In this document: piece after piece, positions 43,094-51,936 of the stretch
Numbering within the stretch: position 1 is the stretch's first letter
Layout: the number at the start of each line of letters is the position of its first letter
NCBI RefSeq assembly: GCF_963378085.1
Contig: NZ_OY726395.1
Span: forward strand, 3,906,001-3,970,000
Length of the DNA: 64,000 nucleotides
Source: Mycolicibacterium sp. MU0050
Lineage (GTDB): Bacteria; Actinomycetota; Actinomycetes; Mycobacteriales; Mycobacteriaceae
Reading direction: 5' to 3'
Position numbers and translations under genes: made by a program
The notes under the pieces: model-generated
Databases searched by the model: none
What the model saw: only the letters and a program-made list of their open reading frames with translations
What the model was told of the DNA's origin: nothing

Positions 43094-44011
43094 GTGAGCG
43101 AAAACCCCTTCGATCCCAAGTTGTGGCGCCCGGTGGACGGTTTCGCCGACCTGGCCGACATCACCTACCACCGGCACGTCGACGAGGCCGGGCGGCCGCA
43201 GCCGACGGTGCGGGTGGCGTTCGACCGGCCCGAGGTGCGCAATGCGTTCCGGCCCGGCACCGTCGACGAGCTGTATCGAGCGCTGGACCACGCCAGGATG
43301 TCGCCCGACGTCGGGGTGGTGCTGTTGACCGGAAACGGCCCGTCGCCCAAGGACGGCGGCTGGGCGTTCTGCTCGGGCGGCGACCAGCGCATTCGCGGGC
43401 GCACCGGCTATCAGTACGCCGCCGGGGAGACCGCCGACACCGTGGACGTGGCGCGCGCGGGCCGGCTGCACATCCTGGAGGTGCAGCGGCTCATCCGGTT
43501 CATGCCCAAGCCGGTGATCTGTCTGGTCAACGGCTGGGCCGCCGGCGGCGGACACAGCCTGCACGTGGTGTGTGACCTGACGCTGGCCAGCCGCGAGCAC
43601 GCGCGGTTCAAGCAGACCGACGCCGACGTGGGCAGCTTCGACGGCGGCTACGGCAGCGCCTACCTGGCGCGTCAGGTGGGCCAGAAGTTCGCCCGGGAGA
43701 TCTTCTTCCTGGGCCGCACCTATGACGCCGAGCAGATGCACCACATGGGCGCGGTCAACGAGGTGGTCGACCACGCCCAGCTCGAGACGGTGGCGCTGGA
43801 GTGGGCGGCCGCCATCAACGGCAAATCGCCTCAGGCCCAACGGATGTTGAAGTACGCGTTCAACCTCCTCGACGACGGCCTGGTCGGCCAGCAGCTCTTC
43901 GCCGGGGAGGCGACCCGGCTGGCGTACATGACCGACGAGGCGGTCGAGGGCCGAGACGCCTTCCTGGAGAAGCGGGATCCGGACTGGAGCCCCTTCCCGC
44001 GGTATTTCTGA
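43094..44011 (+). CDS. menB: 1,4-Dihydroxy-2-naphthoyl-CoA synthase
   Basis: 305 residues, crotonase fold. It closes the second ring of menaquinone from o-succinylbenzoyl-CoA. Features: DRPEVRNAFRPGTVDEL, the oxyanion loop FCSGGDQRIRGRTGY, VNGWAAGGGHSLHVVCDLTLASREHARFKQTDADVGSFDGGYGSAYLARQ with the family's catalytic Asp region, and the conserved tail KRDPDWSPFPRYF. GTG start supported by the leaderless promoter. Followed 10 bases later by an SDR gene, so probably the first gene of a menB-SDR-glyoxalase-menE run. Confidence 0.96.
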   Translation: MSENPFDPKLWRPVDGFADLADITYHRHVDEAGRPQPTVRVAFDRPEVRNAFRPGTVDELYRALDHARMSPDVGVVLLTGNGPSPKDGGWAFCSGGDQRIRGRTGYQYAAGETADTVDVARAGRLHILEVQRLIRFMPKPVICLVNGWAAGGGHSLHVVCDLTLASREHARFKQTDADVGSFDGGYGSAYLARQVGQKFAREIFFLGRTYDAEQMHHMGAVNEVVDHAQLETVALEWAAAINGKSPQAQRMLKYAFNLLDDGLVGQQLFAGEATRLAYMTDEAVEGRDAFLEKRDPDWSPFPRYF

Positions 44012-44021
44012 GGTCCGGGCG

Positions 44022-44870
44022 ATGCTGTCTCCGCTGCGCAAACTGACCGAGGCCCTGGCTCTGGCCGGGATGCGCCCGCCACTGAGCCTGCCCACCGGCA
44101 CCAACGTCGACCTGCGCGGCAAACGCGTCCTGCTGACGGGGGCGTCGTCGGGCATCGGGGAGGCCGCCGCCGAACAGTTCGGCCGGGCCGGGGCCACCGT
44201 GATCGCGGTGGCCCGCCGCAAGGAGCTGCTCGACGCACTGGCCGCGCGCATCCGGGCCGAGGGCGGCGCCGCGGAGGCCATCGCCTGCGATCTATCCGAT
44301 CTGGATGCCATCGACAGGCTGGTGGAAACCGTTGGCGACGTTGACATCCTGATCAACAACGCGGGGCGGTCCATCCGCCGGCCGATGGCCGAGTCGCTGG
44401 ACCGCTGGCACGATGTGGAACGCACCATGGCGTTGAACTACTTCTCGCCGCTGCGCCTGATCCGCGGGTTCGCGCCCGGCATGATCGAACGCGGCGACGG
44501 CCACCTGATCAACGTGGCGACCTGGGGCGTGATGAACGAAGCGGCTCCCCTGTTCGCGGCCTACAACGCCTCGAAGTCCGCCCTGGCCGCGGTCAGTCGC
44601 GCCATCGAGACCGAGTGGGCGCCGCGAGGCGTGCATTCGACGACGCTGTACTACCCGTTGGTGGCGACCCCGATGATCGCGCCGACCGCCGAGTATCGGG
44701 GGCTGCCGGCGCTGACCGCCGCCGAGGCCGGCGAGTGGATGGTGCGCGCCGCCCGCACCCGGCCGGTGCGCATCGCGCCGCGGATGGCGGTCACCTCCCG
44801 CGCGGTCGACGTCGTCGCACCGGGGTTGCTCAACACCGTCATGAAGCGCCAACGCATCCAGCCGACCTAG
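44022..44870 (+). CDS. Short-chain dehydrogenase/reductase (Rv0547c-like)
   Basis: 282 residues. SDR with the cofactor loop TGASSGIG (residues about 40-47), INNAGRS, catalytic Ser in NVATWGV region and YNASK. A 30-residue N-terminal extension with some hydrophobic character precedes the core. The C-terminal part (VVAPGLLNTVMKRQRIQP) resembles membrane-associated short-chain reductases. Position after menB matches Rv0547c. Substrate unknown. ATG 44022 has a weak ribosome site; the gap to menB is 10 bases. Confidence 0.85.
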   Translation: MLSPLRKLTEALALAGMRPPLSLPTGTNVDLRGKRVLLTGASSGIGEAAAEQFGRAGATVIAVARRKELLDALAARIRAEGGAAEAIACDLSDLDAIDRLVETVGDVDILINNAGRSIRRPMAESLDRWHDVERTMALNYFSPLRLIRGFAPGMIERGDGHLINVATWGVMNEAAPLFAAYNASKSALAAVSRAIETEWAPRGVHSTTLYYPLVATPMIAPTAEYRGLPALTAAEAGEWMVRAARTRPVRIAPRMAVTSRAVDVVAPGLLNTVMKRQRIQPT

Positions 44871-44894
44871 ATTCTCGAGGAGAGGGACAACAGC

Positions 44895-45281
44895 ATGGAG
44901 ATCCTGGCCAGCCGGGTGCTGTTCCGGCCGAGCAACTACGACCGCTCGCTCGCCTTCTACCGCGACGCGATCGGGCTGGCGCTCGCCCGCGAGTACCCGG
45001 GTGGCACGGTGTTCTATGCCGGGCAGTCGCTGATCGAGCTCGCAGCGCACGGCGCTCCGCCGGCCGGGGCGCCGCCGTTCCCCGGTGCGCTCTGGCTGCA
45101 GGTCCGCGACCTCTACGCCACCCAGGACGAATTGCGGGGCCGCGGCGTCGCCATCGCCCGCGAGGCCCGCCGGGAACCGTGGGGGCTGCACGAAATGCAC
45201 GTCGACGATCCCGACGGGGTGGCGCTGATCTTCGTGCAGGTCCCCGACGACCACCCGCTGCGCCGGGACACCCGGGGCTAG
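44895..45281 (+). CDS. Glyoxalase/VOC family protein (Rv0546c-like)
   Basis: 128 residues. Vicinal-oxygen-chelate fold in two beta-alpha-beta units: VLFRPSNYDRSLAFYRDAIGLALAREYPGGTVFY and WLQVRDLYATQDELRGRGVAIAREARREPWGLHEMHVDDPDGVALIFVQV. The pattern of metal ligands is partial. GAGGAGAGGG precedes ATG 44895 at 7 to 8 bases. Its stop TAG forms the first bases of a TAGGAT -10-like element for menE. Substrate unknown. Confidence 0.86.
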   Translation: MEILASRVLFRPSNYDRSLAFYRDAIGLALAREYPGGTVFYAGQSLIELAAHGAPPAGAPPFPGALWLQVRDLYATQDELRGRGVAIAREARREPWGLHEMHVDDPDGVALIFVQVPDDHPLRRDTRG

Positions 45282-45300
45282 GATCGTCGCCATCGCTACT

Positions 45301-46455
45301 TTGCGCGCACTTGTCGTCCCGCCCGGCCCCTCGGCGCACTCGATGATGGCCGCGCTGTCCGCTGTCCTCGACGGCAGCGCCACGCCGGTGTTGCCCGTGC
45401 CCGGCGGCGACCTGCGTCAATATGAGTTGCTCACAAGCTCTTTGCGGGCCGGCGAACAGATCGACGACGACGTCGCGCTGGTGATCCCCACCTCCGGCAC
45501 CACCGGCACCCCCAAGGGCGCCATGTTGACCGCGCCGGCCCTGATCGCCAGCGCCACCGCCACCCACGACCGACTCGGCGGCGCGGGCACCTGGCTGCTG
45601 GCCCTTCCGCCGCACCACATCGCCGGGGTCCAGGTTCTGATCCGCAGCGTGGTGGCCGGCACCACGCCGATCGAGATCGACGTGTCCGGGGGGTTCGACG
45701 TGGCGGCGTTGCCGGATGCGGTGGCGGCGATGCAGCTGAGCTCGGGCCGCAAGTACGCCTCCCTGGTGGGGGTGCAGCTGGCCAAGGCGCTGGCCGACCC
45801 GGTCGCCTGCGCCGCGCTGGCCGAACTCGACGCCGTCCTGCTGGGCGGCGGCCCCGCCCCCGCCCCGGTGCTGGAAGCCGCTGCGGTGGCCGGTATCTCG
45901 GTGGTACGCAGCTACGGCATGAGCGAGACCGCCGGCGGCTGCGTGTACGACGGGCGGCCCCTGGACGGGGTGGCGGTGCGCCTCGAGGACGACGGCCGCA
46001 TCGTCCTGGGCGGCGCGACGCTGGCCAAGGGCTACCGCAACCCGACCGATCCGGACCCGTTTGCCGAGACCGGCTGGTTCCGCACCGACGACATTGGCGC
46101 ACTGGACGATTCGGGTGTCCTGCAGGTGTTGGGCCGGGCCGACGACGCGATCAGCACCGGCGGCCTGACGGTGTTGCCGCAGCCCGTCGAGGCGGCGCTG
46201 AGCACCCACCCCGACGTGGTGGACTGCGCGGTGTTCGGCGTCCCCGACGAGCGCCTCGGGCAACGGGTGGCCGCGGCGCTCGTGCTGGCCGTCGGCGCGC
46301 CCGAGCCCTCGGTGGCCGACCTGCGGGCCCACCTGGCGCAGACGCTGGACGCCACCGCCGCGCCGCGGGAGATCCACATCGTCGAGCAGGTCCCGCGCCT
46401 CGGGATCGGCAAGGTGGACCGCCGCGCATTGGTGCAGCGCTACTGCACCGGCTGA
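45301..46455 (+). CDS. menE: o-Succinylbenzoate-CoA ligase
   Basis: 384 residues. ANL-superfamily ligase activating o-succinylbenzoate, the step before menB. The P-loop motif is VIPTSGTTGTPKGAMLT, followed by SYGMSETAGGCVYDG, GWFRTDDIGALDDSGVLQVLGRADDAISTGGLTVLPQPVEAAL, and the lysine in RLGIGKVDRRAL. Short for the ANL family but normal for mycobacterial MenE, which lacks part of the N-terminal domain. TTG 45301 is the first usable start. A TAGGAT element (45279-45284) sits 16 bases upstream and would place the transcript start at about ATC 45292, so the start codon is uncertain. Confidence 0.9.
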   Translation: MRALVVPPGPSAHSMMAALSAVLDGSATPVLPVPGGDLRQYELLTSSLRAGEQIDDDVALVIPTSGTTGTPKGAMLTAPALIASATATHDRLGGAGTWLLALPPHHIAGVQVLIRSVVAGTTPIEIDVSGGFDVAALPDAVAAMQLSSGRKYASLVGVQLAKALADPVACAALAELDAVLLGGGPAPAPVLEAAAVAGISVVRSYGMSETAGGCVYDGRPLDGVAVRLEDDGRIVLGGATLAKGYRNPTDPDPFAETGWFRTDDIGALDDSGVLQVLGRADDAISTGGLTVLPQPVEAALSTHPDVVDCAVFGVPDERLGQRVAAALVLAVGAPEPSVADLRAHLAQTLDATAAPREIHIVEQVPRLGIGKVDRRALVQRYCTG

Positions 46456-46464
46456 TCACGCATC

Positions 46465-47088
46465 ATGGAGAGCATGCGCCGAGAAGTCAGCACCGTCGAA
46501 GCGCTCCGCGAGATCGTGGGGCATCCCAACGAGTACGTCGCCAACAAGGTCGGCGACGCGCTCAAGCCCATTCACCGCGATTGGCTGGCGCATTCCCCGT
46601 TGGCGTTCGTGGCCACCACCGACGCCGACGGCCGCGTCGACGTCTCCCCCAAGGGCGACCCGCCGGGTTTCGTGCACGTCATCGACGCCACCACCATCGC
46701 CATCCCCGAGCGTCCCGGCAACAAGCGCGTCGACGGCTTCCAAAATGTGCTGCAGCGCCCGCACGTCGGCACGCTGTTCGTGATCCCCGGCCGCGGCGAC
46801 ACCCTGCGGATCAACGGCCGCGCGACGGTGCTGTCTGACGCCGACTATTTCGAGTCGATGAGCATCGGCGGCAAGCGCCCCATCCTGGCGCTGGAGATCG
46901 CCGTCGAGGAGGTGTTCTTCCACTGCTCGCGGGCGTTCCTGCGCGCCGACGCCTGGCAACCGGAGACGTGGAACCCCACCGCGCTGCCCAGCGTCGCCCA
47001 GATGGCGCACGCCATGCGCACCGGCATGAGCCTCGAGGAACTGCGGGGCTACTACGACGAGGACAACATGCGCAAGGTGCTGTACTGA
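46465..47088 (+). CDS. Pyridoxamine 5'-phosphate oxidase-like flavoprotein
   Basis: 207 residues. Split-barrel FMN-binding family: LAHSPLAFVATTDADGRVDVSPKGDPPGFVHVIDATTIAIPERPGNKRVDGFQNVLQRPHVGTLFVIPGRGDTLRINGRATVLSD is characteristic of the PNPOx-like group. ATG 46465 or the next ATG 46474 are possible. It follows menE by 9 bases in the same direction. Substrate unknown. Confidence 0.84.
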   Translation: MESMRREVSTVEALREIVGHPNEYVANKVGDALKPIHRDWLAHSPLAFVATTDADGRVDVSPKGDPPGFVHVIDATTIAIPERPGNKRVDGFQNVLQRPHVGTLFVIPGRGDTLRINGRATVLSDADYFESMSIGGKRPILALEIAVEEVFFHCSRAFLRADAWQPETWNPTALPSVAQMAHAMRTGMSLEELRGYYDEDNMRKVLY

Positions 47089-47095
47089 CGCCGGC

Positions 47096-47419
47096 TCACC
47101 ACAGCGTCATCAGCACGACGTAGACCGCGGTGCCGGCGACGATGCTCAGCAGCGCCTGCGCGCGCCACCAGTGCAGACCCGCCGTCACCAGCACCGCGAT
47201 GCCGAGCCACAGCACGTCGAGGCCGCCGGCGGCGACCCCGGGCCGAAGCGTGTAGATCAACAGCATCACCATCACCCCGAGGGGCATGTGCAGGCCCAGG
47301 TACTTGACCAGCTCGCTGTTGCGCATCGGGGCCAGGCCCGCGAACGGCAGCGCGCGCAGCAGCCAGGTGATGGCCGCCGCGACGCCCACCAACAGTGCGA
47401 TGTAGCTGTTGTCCGGCAC
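47096..47419 (-). CDS. azlD: AzlD-type branched-chain amino acid exporter subunit
   Basis: 107 residues with three or four hydrophobic helices: SYIALLVGVAAAITWLLRALPF, KYLGLHMPLGVMVMLLIYTLRP, and the C-terminal ALLSIVAGTAVYVVLMTLW. Typical AzlD size. It is encoded 3 bases after AzlC, in the same direction, so the two form a complex exporting branched-chain amino acids. Confidence 0.87.
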   Translation of the reverse strand: MPDNSYIALLVGVAAAITWLLRALPFAGLAPMRNSELVKYLGLHMPLGVMVMLLIYTLRPGVAAGGLDVLWLGIAVLVTAGLHWWRAQALLSIVAGTAVYVVLMTLW

Positions 47420-47422
47420 GGC

Positions 47423-48118
47423 TCAGCCCGCCCGCGCCGGGCGTCGCAGGAACCGCACCGCCAGCGCGGCGGTGAACGCGGCGAACGCGGCGATCAGCAG
47501 CTGGCCGGGCACCACGATCCAGGCCGCCACCGCACACAACGCCGCCGTCGCCGCGGTCAGCCGGTCCGGGCGCTGCCGGTAGGCCTCGATGGCCAGCACC
47601 ACGAACAGGGCCGTCAGCGCGAAGTCGAGCCCCTCGAGCCGGTCGATGGGCAGCACGGTCCCCAGCGCCGCGCCCGAGGCCGCGCCCGTCACCCACAGGC
47701 ACTGAAGCATCAACTGCATCAACACAATCTGGCGGGTGGTCCACGTCGCCGCGGCGGGACTGACCGCGACGGCGTACGCCTCGTCGGACAGCGCGAAGGT
47801 GCTGAACAGCTTCAGCCACCAGCCGCGCACCCGCTGCAGCGGGAACGACAGGGCGTAGAACACGTGCCGGGAGTTCACCACGAAGGCGGTCAGCGCAACG
47901 GTGGCCACCGGCGCCCCCGTCGCCGCGAGCCCCACCATGAGGAACTCCAACGAGCCGGCGTAGATCACCGCGGCGAACACCGGCGCCCACCACCAGTCCA
48001 GGCCCGCGTTGACGACGAGGATCCCCAGCGCCATCCCCAGCGGGATGAACGCCAGGCCGATGGGCACGGTCAACGCAAGTACCGCCCGGAGCGGATGGTG
48101 CGGCGGCCGATCGGACAT
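47423..48118 (-). CDS. azlC: AzlC-type branched-chain amino acid exporter subunit
   Basis: 231 residues, larger AzlC subunit with several transmembrane segments: AVLALTVPIGLAFIPLGMALGILVVNAGLDWWWAPVFAAVIYAGSLEFLMVGLAATGAPVATVALTAFVVNSRHVFYALSF carries the family motif around NSRHVFYALS. It pairs with AzlD. ATG 48118 start; a ribosome site is not evident. Divergent from the response regulator by 100 bases. Confidence 0.89.
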   Translation of the reverse strand: MSDRPPHHPLRAVLALTVPIGLAFIPLGMALGILVVNAGLDWWWAPVFAAVIYAGSLEFLMVGLAATGAPVATVALTAFVVNSRHVFYALSFPLQRVRGWWLKLFSTFALSDEAYAVAVSPAAATWTTRQIVLMQLMLQCLWVTGAASGAALGTVLPIDRLEGLDFALTALFVVLAIEAYRQRPDRLTAATAALCAVAAWIVVPGQLLIAAFAAFTAALAVRFLRRPARAG

Positions 48119-48218
48119 GGCCTCCAGTCTCGCCGGACCCGGGCCGGCGGCGCCAAACCGCCGTCATCGCCGCTGGTCGTGGGGTTTCACCGGACCCGCT
48201 TCGGGGTACAGATGGCCC

Positions 48219-48929
48219 ATGACGGCGCGTGTCCTGGTGGCCGACGACGACATCGTCGTCCGCGACATGGTGCGGCGCTACCTGGAACGCGAGGGCATGA
48301 CGGTCGCGGTGGCCGGTGACGGCCACGAAGCGCAGCGGGTGCTCGAAGGCGGGCAGGTGGACGTCGCGGTCATCGACGTGCTGTTGCCCGGCTCCAGCGG
48401 GCTCGCGCTGGTCCGCAATCTCCGTCGCGGCGGCGACTTCAGCCTGCCCGTCATCCTGCTCACCGCCCTGGGCGAAGAGGGCGACCGCATCGCCGGGCTG
48501 GAGGCCGGCGCCGACGACTACGTGACCAAACCCTTCAGCCCCCGCGAGTTGACGCTGCGGGTGCGTTCGCTGCTGCGGCGGGCTCCGGGCGCCTCGACCC
48601 CGCAACCCAGCGAGATCACCGCCGGAGCCATCAAGGTCTCCGCCGCGGCCCGCGCCGTGACCGTCGCCGGGAAACCCGTCGGCCTGACCAATCGCGAATT
48701 CGACCTGCTGGTGTTCTTCCTGACCCACCGCGACACCGTGTTCAGCCGACAGGAACTGCTCAACCAGGTGTGGTGCTGGGATTACGGCGACCTCTCCACG
48801 GTCACCGTGCACGTCAAGCGGCTGCGCGCGAAGCTCGGCGCCTATCACCAGATCCATACGGTGTGGGGTCGCGGCTATTTCTGGCGGGATGCGCCCGCCG
48901 CGCAGGACGCCAGCCATGACTGTGCCTGA
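48219..48929 (+). CDS. OmpR-family response regulator
   Basis: 236 residues. Receiver domain (1-120) with the acidic pair in ADDD, phosphoacceptor Asp53 in VAVIDVLLPG and the Lys in YVTKPFSP. The C-terminal winged helix (~135-225) holds LTNREFDLLVFFLTHRDTVFSRQELLNQVWCWDYGDLSTVTVHVKRLRAKL. ATG 48219 lies just before ARVLVADD, the normal beginning of receivers. The frame upstream overlaps azlC. Its stop overlaps the histidine kinase gene by 14 bases. Target genes unknown. Confidence 0.93.
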   Translation: MTARVLVADDDIVVRDMVRRYLEREGMTVAVAGDGHEAQRVLEGGQVDVAVIDVLLPGSSGLALVRNLRRGGDFSLPVILLTALGEEGDRIAGLEAGADDYVTKPFSPRELTLRVRSLLRRAPGASTPQPSEITAGAIKVSAAARAVTVAGKPVGLTNREFDLLVFFLTHRDTVFSRQELLNQVWCWDYGDLSTVTVHVKRLRAKLGAYHQIHTVWGRGYFWRDAPAAQDASHDCA

Positions 48930-49941
48930 CGGCCTGGTCGAAACCGTCGGCGTCGTCCTGATCTGCACCGTGCCGGTGGTGCTGGCCGGCAGCCTGCTGG
49001 TCCGGCTGGCGCGGTCGTGGTCTTTGGCGGCCAGCATGGTGGTGCTGGTGCTGATCCCGCTGGCCGCCACCTTCACCGGGGTGCTCGGCGCGAGCGGCTT
49101 CATGATCAGCGGCACGCCGGCCAAGACCGCGGTGGTGGTGGTCATCGTGTCGGTGGTGACGGTCCCGGCCGCCGTGATGCTGGGCCACTACCAGGCGCGA
49201 CGCACGGTGTGGGAGAAGGAGATCCGCGATGCCGAGCGCGCGGCCGAGGACTCGCGGCGCAAGCTGGTCGCATTTGTCAGCCACGACCTGCGGACGCCGC
49301 TGGCGGGTATCCGGACGGTGGCCGCGGCCATGGCCGACGGCCTGGTGGACCACGACGACATCGCCCGACATGCCCGACACATCGAACAGGAATCGATCCG
49401 GGTCTCCGAGATGGTGGAGGACCTGTTCGAGATGTCCAAGATCAACGGCGGGGCCATTGCGCCAGCCTTCGACACGCTGGAACTCGACCAGGTGCTCGAC
49501 GACGTCGCGGCCGCCTACCGGCTGGTGGCGCAGCGGGCCGGGGTCGAGTTGCGGACGGTGGTACCCCCCGACCCGGTCCGGGTGGCGGGCAGCCACCGCG
49601 ACCTCACCCGGGTGTTGTCGAATCTCGTCGCCAACGCCATCGCCCATACCCCCGAGGGCGGCTCGGTGACGATGTCCATGGGCTGCGACGAGCGGGGCGC
49701 CTGGGTGCGCGTCGACGACACCGGTTCGGGTATCGACGACGAGGCCCTGACCCAGGTCTTCGACGTCGCCTACCGCGGGTCGAACAACCGTGTGCCGCGG
49801 TCGGATCCGTCTTTGCCCAGCGGGTCCGGGCTGGGCCTGGCGATCGCGGCCGGCCTGATCCGGGCCCACCGCGGCACCGTCTCGGCACACAACACCGAGA
49901 CCGGCGCGCGGTTCGAGGTGCGACTGCCCTCGCCGTGCTGA
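48916..49941 (+). CDS. Sensor histidine kinase
   Basis: 341 residues. Three or so N-terminal transmembrane helices (residues ~10-30, 38-56, 70-90) with very short loops, so no sizeable sensor domain outside the cell. The phosphoacceptor His123 lies in LVAFVSHDLRTPLAGIRT, the N-box is NLVANAIAHTPEGG, with DDTGSGI and GSGLGLAIAAGLIRAHRG for ATP binding. ATG 48916 sits after CCGC near the end of the regulator gene. The kinase and the preceding regulator form one two-component pair. Signal unknown. Confidence 0.92.
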   Translation: MTVPDGLVETVGVVLICTVPVVLAGSLLVRLARSWSLAASMVVLVLIPLAATFTGVLGASGFMISGTPAKTAVVVVIVSVVTVPAAVMLGHYQARRTVWEKEIRDAERAAEDSRRKLVAFVSHDLRTPLAGIRTVAAAMADGLVDHDDIARHARHIEQESIRVSEMVEDLFEMSKINGGAIAPAFDTLELDQVLDDVAAAYRLVAQRAGVELRTVVPPDPVRVAGSHRDLTRVLSNLVANAIAHTPEGGSVTMSMGCDERGAWVRVDDTGSGIDDEALTQVFDVAYRGSNNRVPRSDPSLPSGSGLGLAIAAGLIRAHRGTVSAHNTETGARFEVRLPSPC

Positions 49942-49954
49942 GCCGTGCTGAGCC

Positions 49955-51082
49955 TCAATCCTCGAGGGATCCGGCGAGGCGTTCGGCCGCGGCCACGTAG
50001 TCCTCGATGAACTCCAGCACCACCTCGCGCGCGGGCTTGACCTTGTTCATCAGGCCCACCCCCTGGCCGACGAAGTAGGTGGCCAACGCCTGGGCACCCT
50101 CGTGTCCGTTGGTGGCGAGCTTGTCCACCCGCCGCAGCACGGGCTCGACGAGCATGGACTGCAGCGGCAACGGCAGCGGCTGCTGCTTGCCGGGGTTCGG
50201 CGCCCAGGCGTCGGTCCAGTCCGAAACCAGTTGGCGGGACGGCTTTCCGGTCCGGCCGGCCGAACGGATGGTGTCCCGTGAGGAGGCGGCCAGCATCTTC
50301 TGCACGGTGTGCGGCGCGGTTTCGGCCTCCTCGGTGGTCAACCACACCGAGCCGGTCCAGGCGCCGGCCGCGCCCATCGCGACGCAGCCCGCCATCTGCC
50401 GGCCGGTCACGATGCCGCCGGCGGCGAGCACCGGGATGTCGCTGCCGATCTCGGCCAGTGCGGCCAGGACCTCGGGCACCAGGACCAGCGTGGACACCTC
50501 GCCGCAGTGCCCGCCGGCCTCGGTGCCCTGCGCGATGATCAGATCAACACCGGCGCGGGCCTGCTTGATGGCGTGTTCCCGGGCGCCCACCAGGGCGGCC
50601 ACCGGCACGCCCGAGGAGCGGCCGGCCTCGATCATGTAGTCCGGCGGCACGCCCAGCGCGTTGGCCATCAGCTTGATCGGGTGCCGCAGCGCGACCTCGA
50701 GCAGCGCCTCGCCGGTGTTGCCGGACAGGTTGCTGTCGCCGAGCCGACGCTTCTCCTCGACGGGAATGTCGTGGCTGGCCAGCAGTTCGGTGACGTAGGT
50801 CTGGTATTCGGCCGGGATCCGGTCGGCCAGCTGGGTACCGGTCACCTTCTCGCCCTTGCCCTCGTACTTGGCCGGCACGATGATGTCCACGCCGTAGGGC
50901 TTGCCCTTGACCTGCTCGTCGATCCAGGTGAGTTCCTGTTCGAGCTGTTCCGGGGTGTACGCGGTGCCGCCCAGCACGCCGAGGCCGCCCGCGTTGGTCA
51001 CCGCGGCGACCACGTCGCGGCAGTGGCTGAACGCGAACAGAGGAAAGTCGATGCCGTACTGCTCGCAGATCGGTGTCTTCAT
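49955..51082 (-). CDS. Nitronate monooxygenase-family flavoprotein
   Basis: 375 residues, FMN-dependent TIM-barrel of the NMO/2-nitropropane dioxygenase family: AVTNAGGLGVLGGTAYTPEQLEQELTWIDEQV at the N-terminus, QARAGVDLIIAQGTEAGGHCGEVSTLVLVPEV and DIPVLAAGGIVTGRQMAGCVAMGAAGAWTGSVWLTTEEA for flavin binding. ATG 51082 is 6 bases after CATACT on the minus strand, a leaderless fit, with TTGAAC 18 bases further up as a possible -35. Physiological substrate unknown. Confidence 0.86.
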   Translation of the reverse strand: MKTPICEQYGIDFPLFAFSHCRDVVAAVTNAGGLGVLGGTAYTPEQLEQELTWIDEQVKGKPYGVDIIVPAKYEGKGEKVTGTQLADRIPAEYQTYVTELLASHDIPVEEKRRLGDSNLSGNTGEALLEVALRHPIKLMANALGVPPDYMIEAGRSSGVPVAALVGAREHAIKQARAGVDLIIAQGTEAGGHCGEVSTLVLVPEVLAALAEIGSDIPVLAAGGIVTGRQMAGCVAMGAAGAWTGSVWLTTEEAETAPHTVQKMLAASSRDTIRSAGRTGKPSRQLVSDWTDAWAPNPGKQQPLPLPLQSMLVEPVLRRVDKLATNGHEGAQALATYFVGQGVGLMNKVKPAREVVLEFIEDYVAAAERLAGSLED

Positions 51083-51096
51083 TCGCCAAGTATGAC

Positions 51097-51110
51097 TTGA
51101 CGGGTGTCAA
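51097..51110. promoter_or_regulatory. Inverted repeat TTGAC-GGGT-GTCAA at the nitronate monooxygenase promoter
   Basis: A 14-base inverted repeat lies 15 bases upstream of the ATG of the monooxygenase gene, between the putative -35 and -10 (minus strand TTGAAC, 18 bases, CATACT). A bound protein would hinder polymerase. I cannot name the regulator. Confidence 0.5.
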
Positions 51111-51127
51111 TAGTTCAATCTCCGGCG

Positions 51128-51922
51128 CTACGGCAACTCGAACGGCAGCGTGACGCCCGCGTGCGCCCGGCAGTCCTCGCAGGCCTGCTCGTCGGCGACC
51201 CGATCCAGCGCCGCGTGCACCAGCTTCTTGAACGGCGCGAGGTTGCGCTGGAATTCGGCGAACACATCGACCGTGCGCACCCCGGATCCGGCCTCCACCC
51301 CAGCGTCGAGATCGGTGACCAATGCGATTGCGGCATAACACATCTCCAACTCGCGGGCGAGCACCGACTCCGGATATCCAGTCATGTTGATCAGGGTGAA
51401 CCCCTGCCGCGCATACCACTGGCTCTCGGCCCGGGTGGAGAACCGGGGCCCCTCGATGACCACCATGGTGCCGCCGTCGGTGACGTCGGGCAGCCCGGTC
51501 GCGGCCGCCCGCAGGTCCGGACAGTACGGGTCGGCGAAGCTGACATGGATGCCACCGGAATCGAAATAGGTGGCGGCGCGACCGCTGGTACGGTCCACCA
51601 GCTGATCCGGCACGACGACCGCGCCGGGCCCCAACTCGTCGGTCAGGCTGCCGACCGCGCACGGCCCGAAGATCCGTCGCACCCCGAGGGCCCGCAGCGC
51701 CCACATGTTCGCCCGGTACGGCACGGTGTGCGGGGAGAACTCGTGATCGACCCCGTGTCGCGGCAGGAACGCCACCTCGTGCTCGCCGACGGCGCCGAAG
51801 GTGATGGGTCCACTGGGCGCCCCGTAGGGGGTGTCGACGCTGACGGTGCGCGCGTCCGCGCCGAAGAACGAGTAGAAGCCGCTGCCGCCGATGACTCCGA
51901 GCATCCGACCATTCTGCGACAT
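51128..51922 (-). CDS. pnp: 5'-Methylthioadenosine phosphorylase
   Basis: 264 residues, PNP/MTAP family (homologue of Rv0535). It cleaves methylthioadenosine to adenine and methylthioribose phosphate in methionine salvage. Features: [58 protein letters not shown] and [43 protein letters not shown], with the sugar- and base-site residues. ATG 51922 (MSQNGRML) preferred, ATG 51904 possible. Divergent from menA by 14 bases. Confidence 0.92.
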   Translation of the reverse strand: MSQNGRMLGVIGGSGFYSFFGADARTVSVDTPYGAPSGPITFGAVGEHEVAFLPRHGVDHEFSPHTVPYRANMWALRALGVRRIFGPCAVGSLTDELGPGAVVVPDQLVDRTSGRAATYFDSGGIHVSFADPYCPDLRAAATGLPDVTDGGTMVVIEGPRFSTRAESQWYARQGFTLINMTGYPESVLARELEMCYAAIALVTDLDAGVEAGSGVRTVDVFAEFQRNLAPFKKLVHAALDRVADEQACEDCRAHAGVTLPFELP

Positions 51923-51936
51923 GCGACCATCAGTGC

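Noticed and set aside
47052..49145. A 697-residue minus-strand ORF over azlDC and the two-component genes
   Set aside because: It crosses several real genes in other frames, with no recognisable domain.
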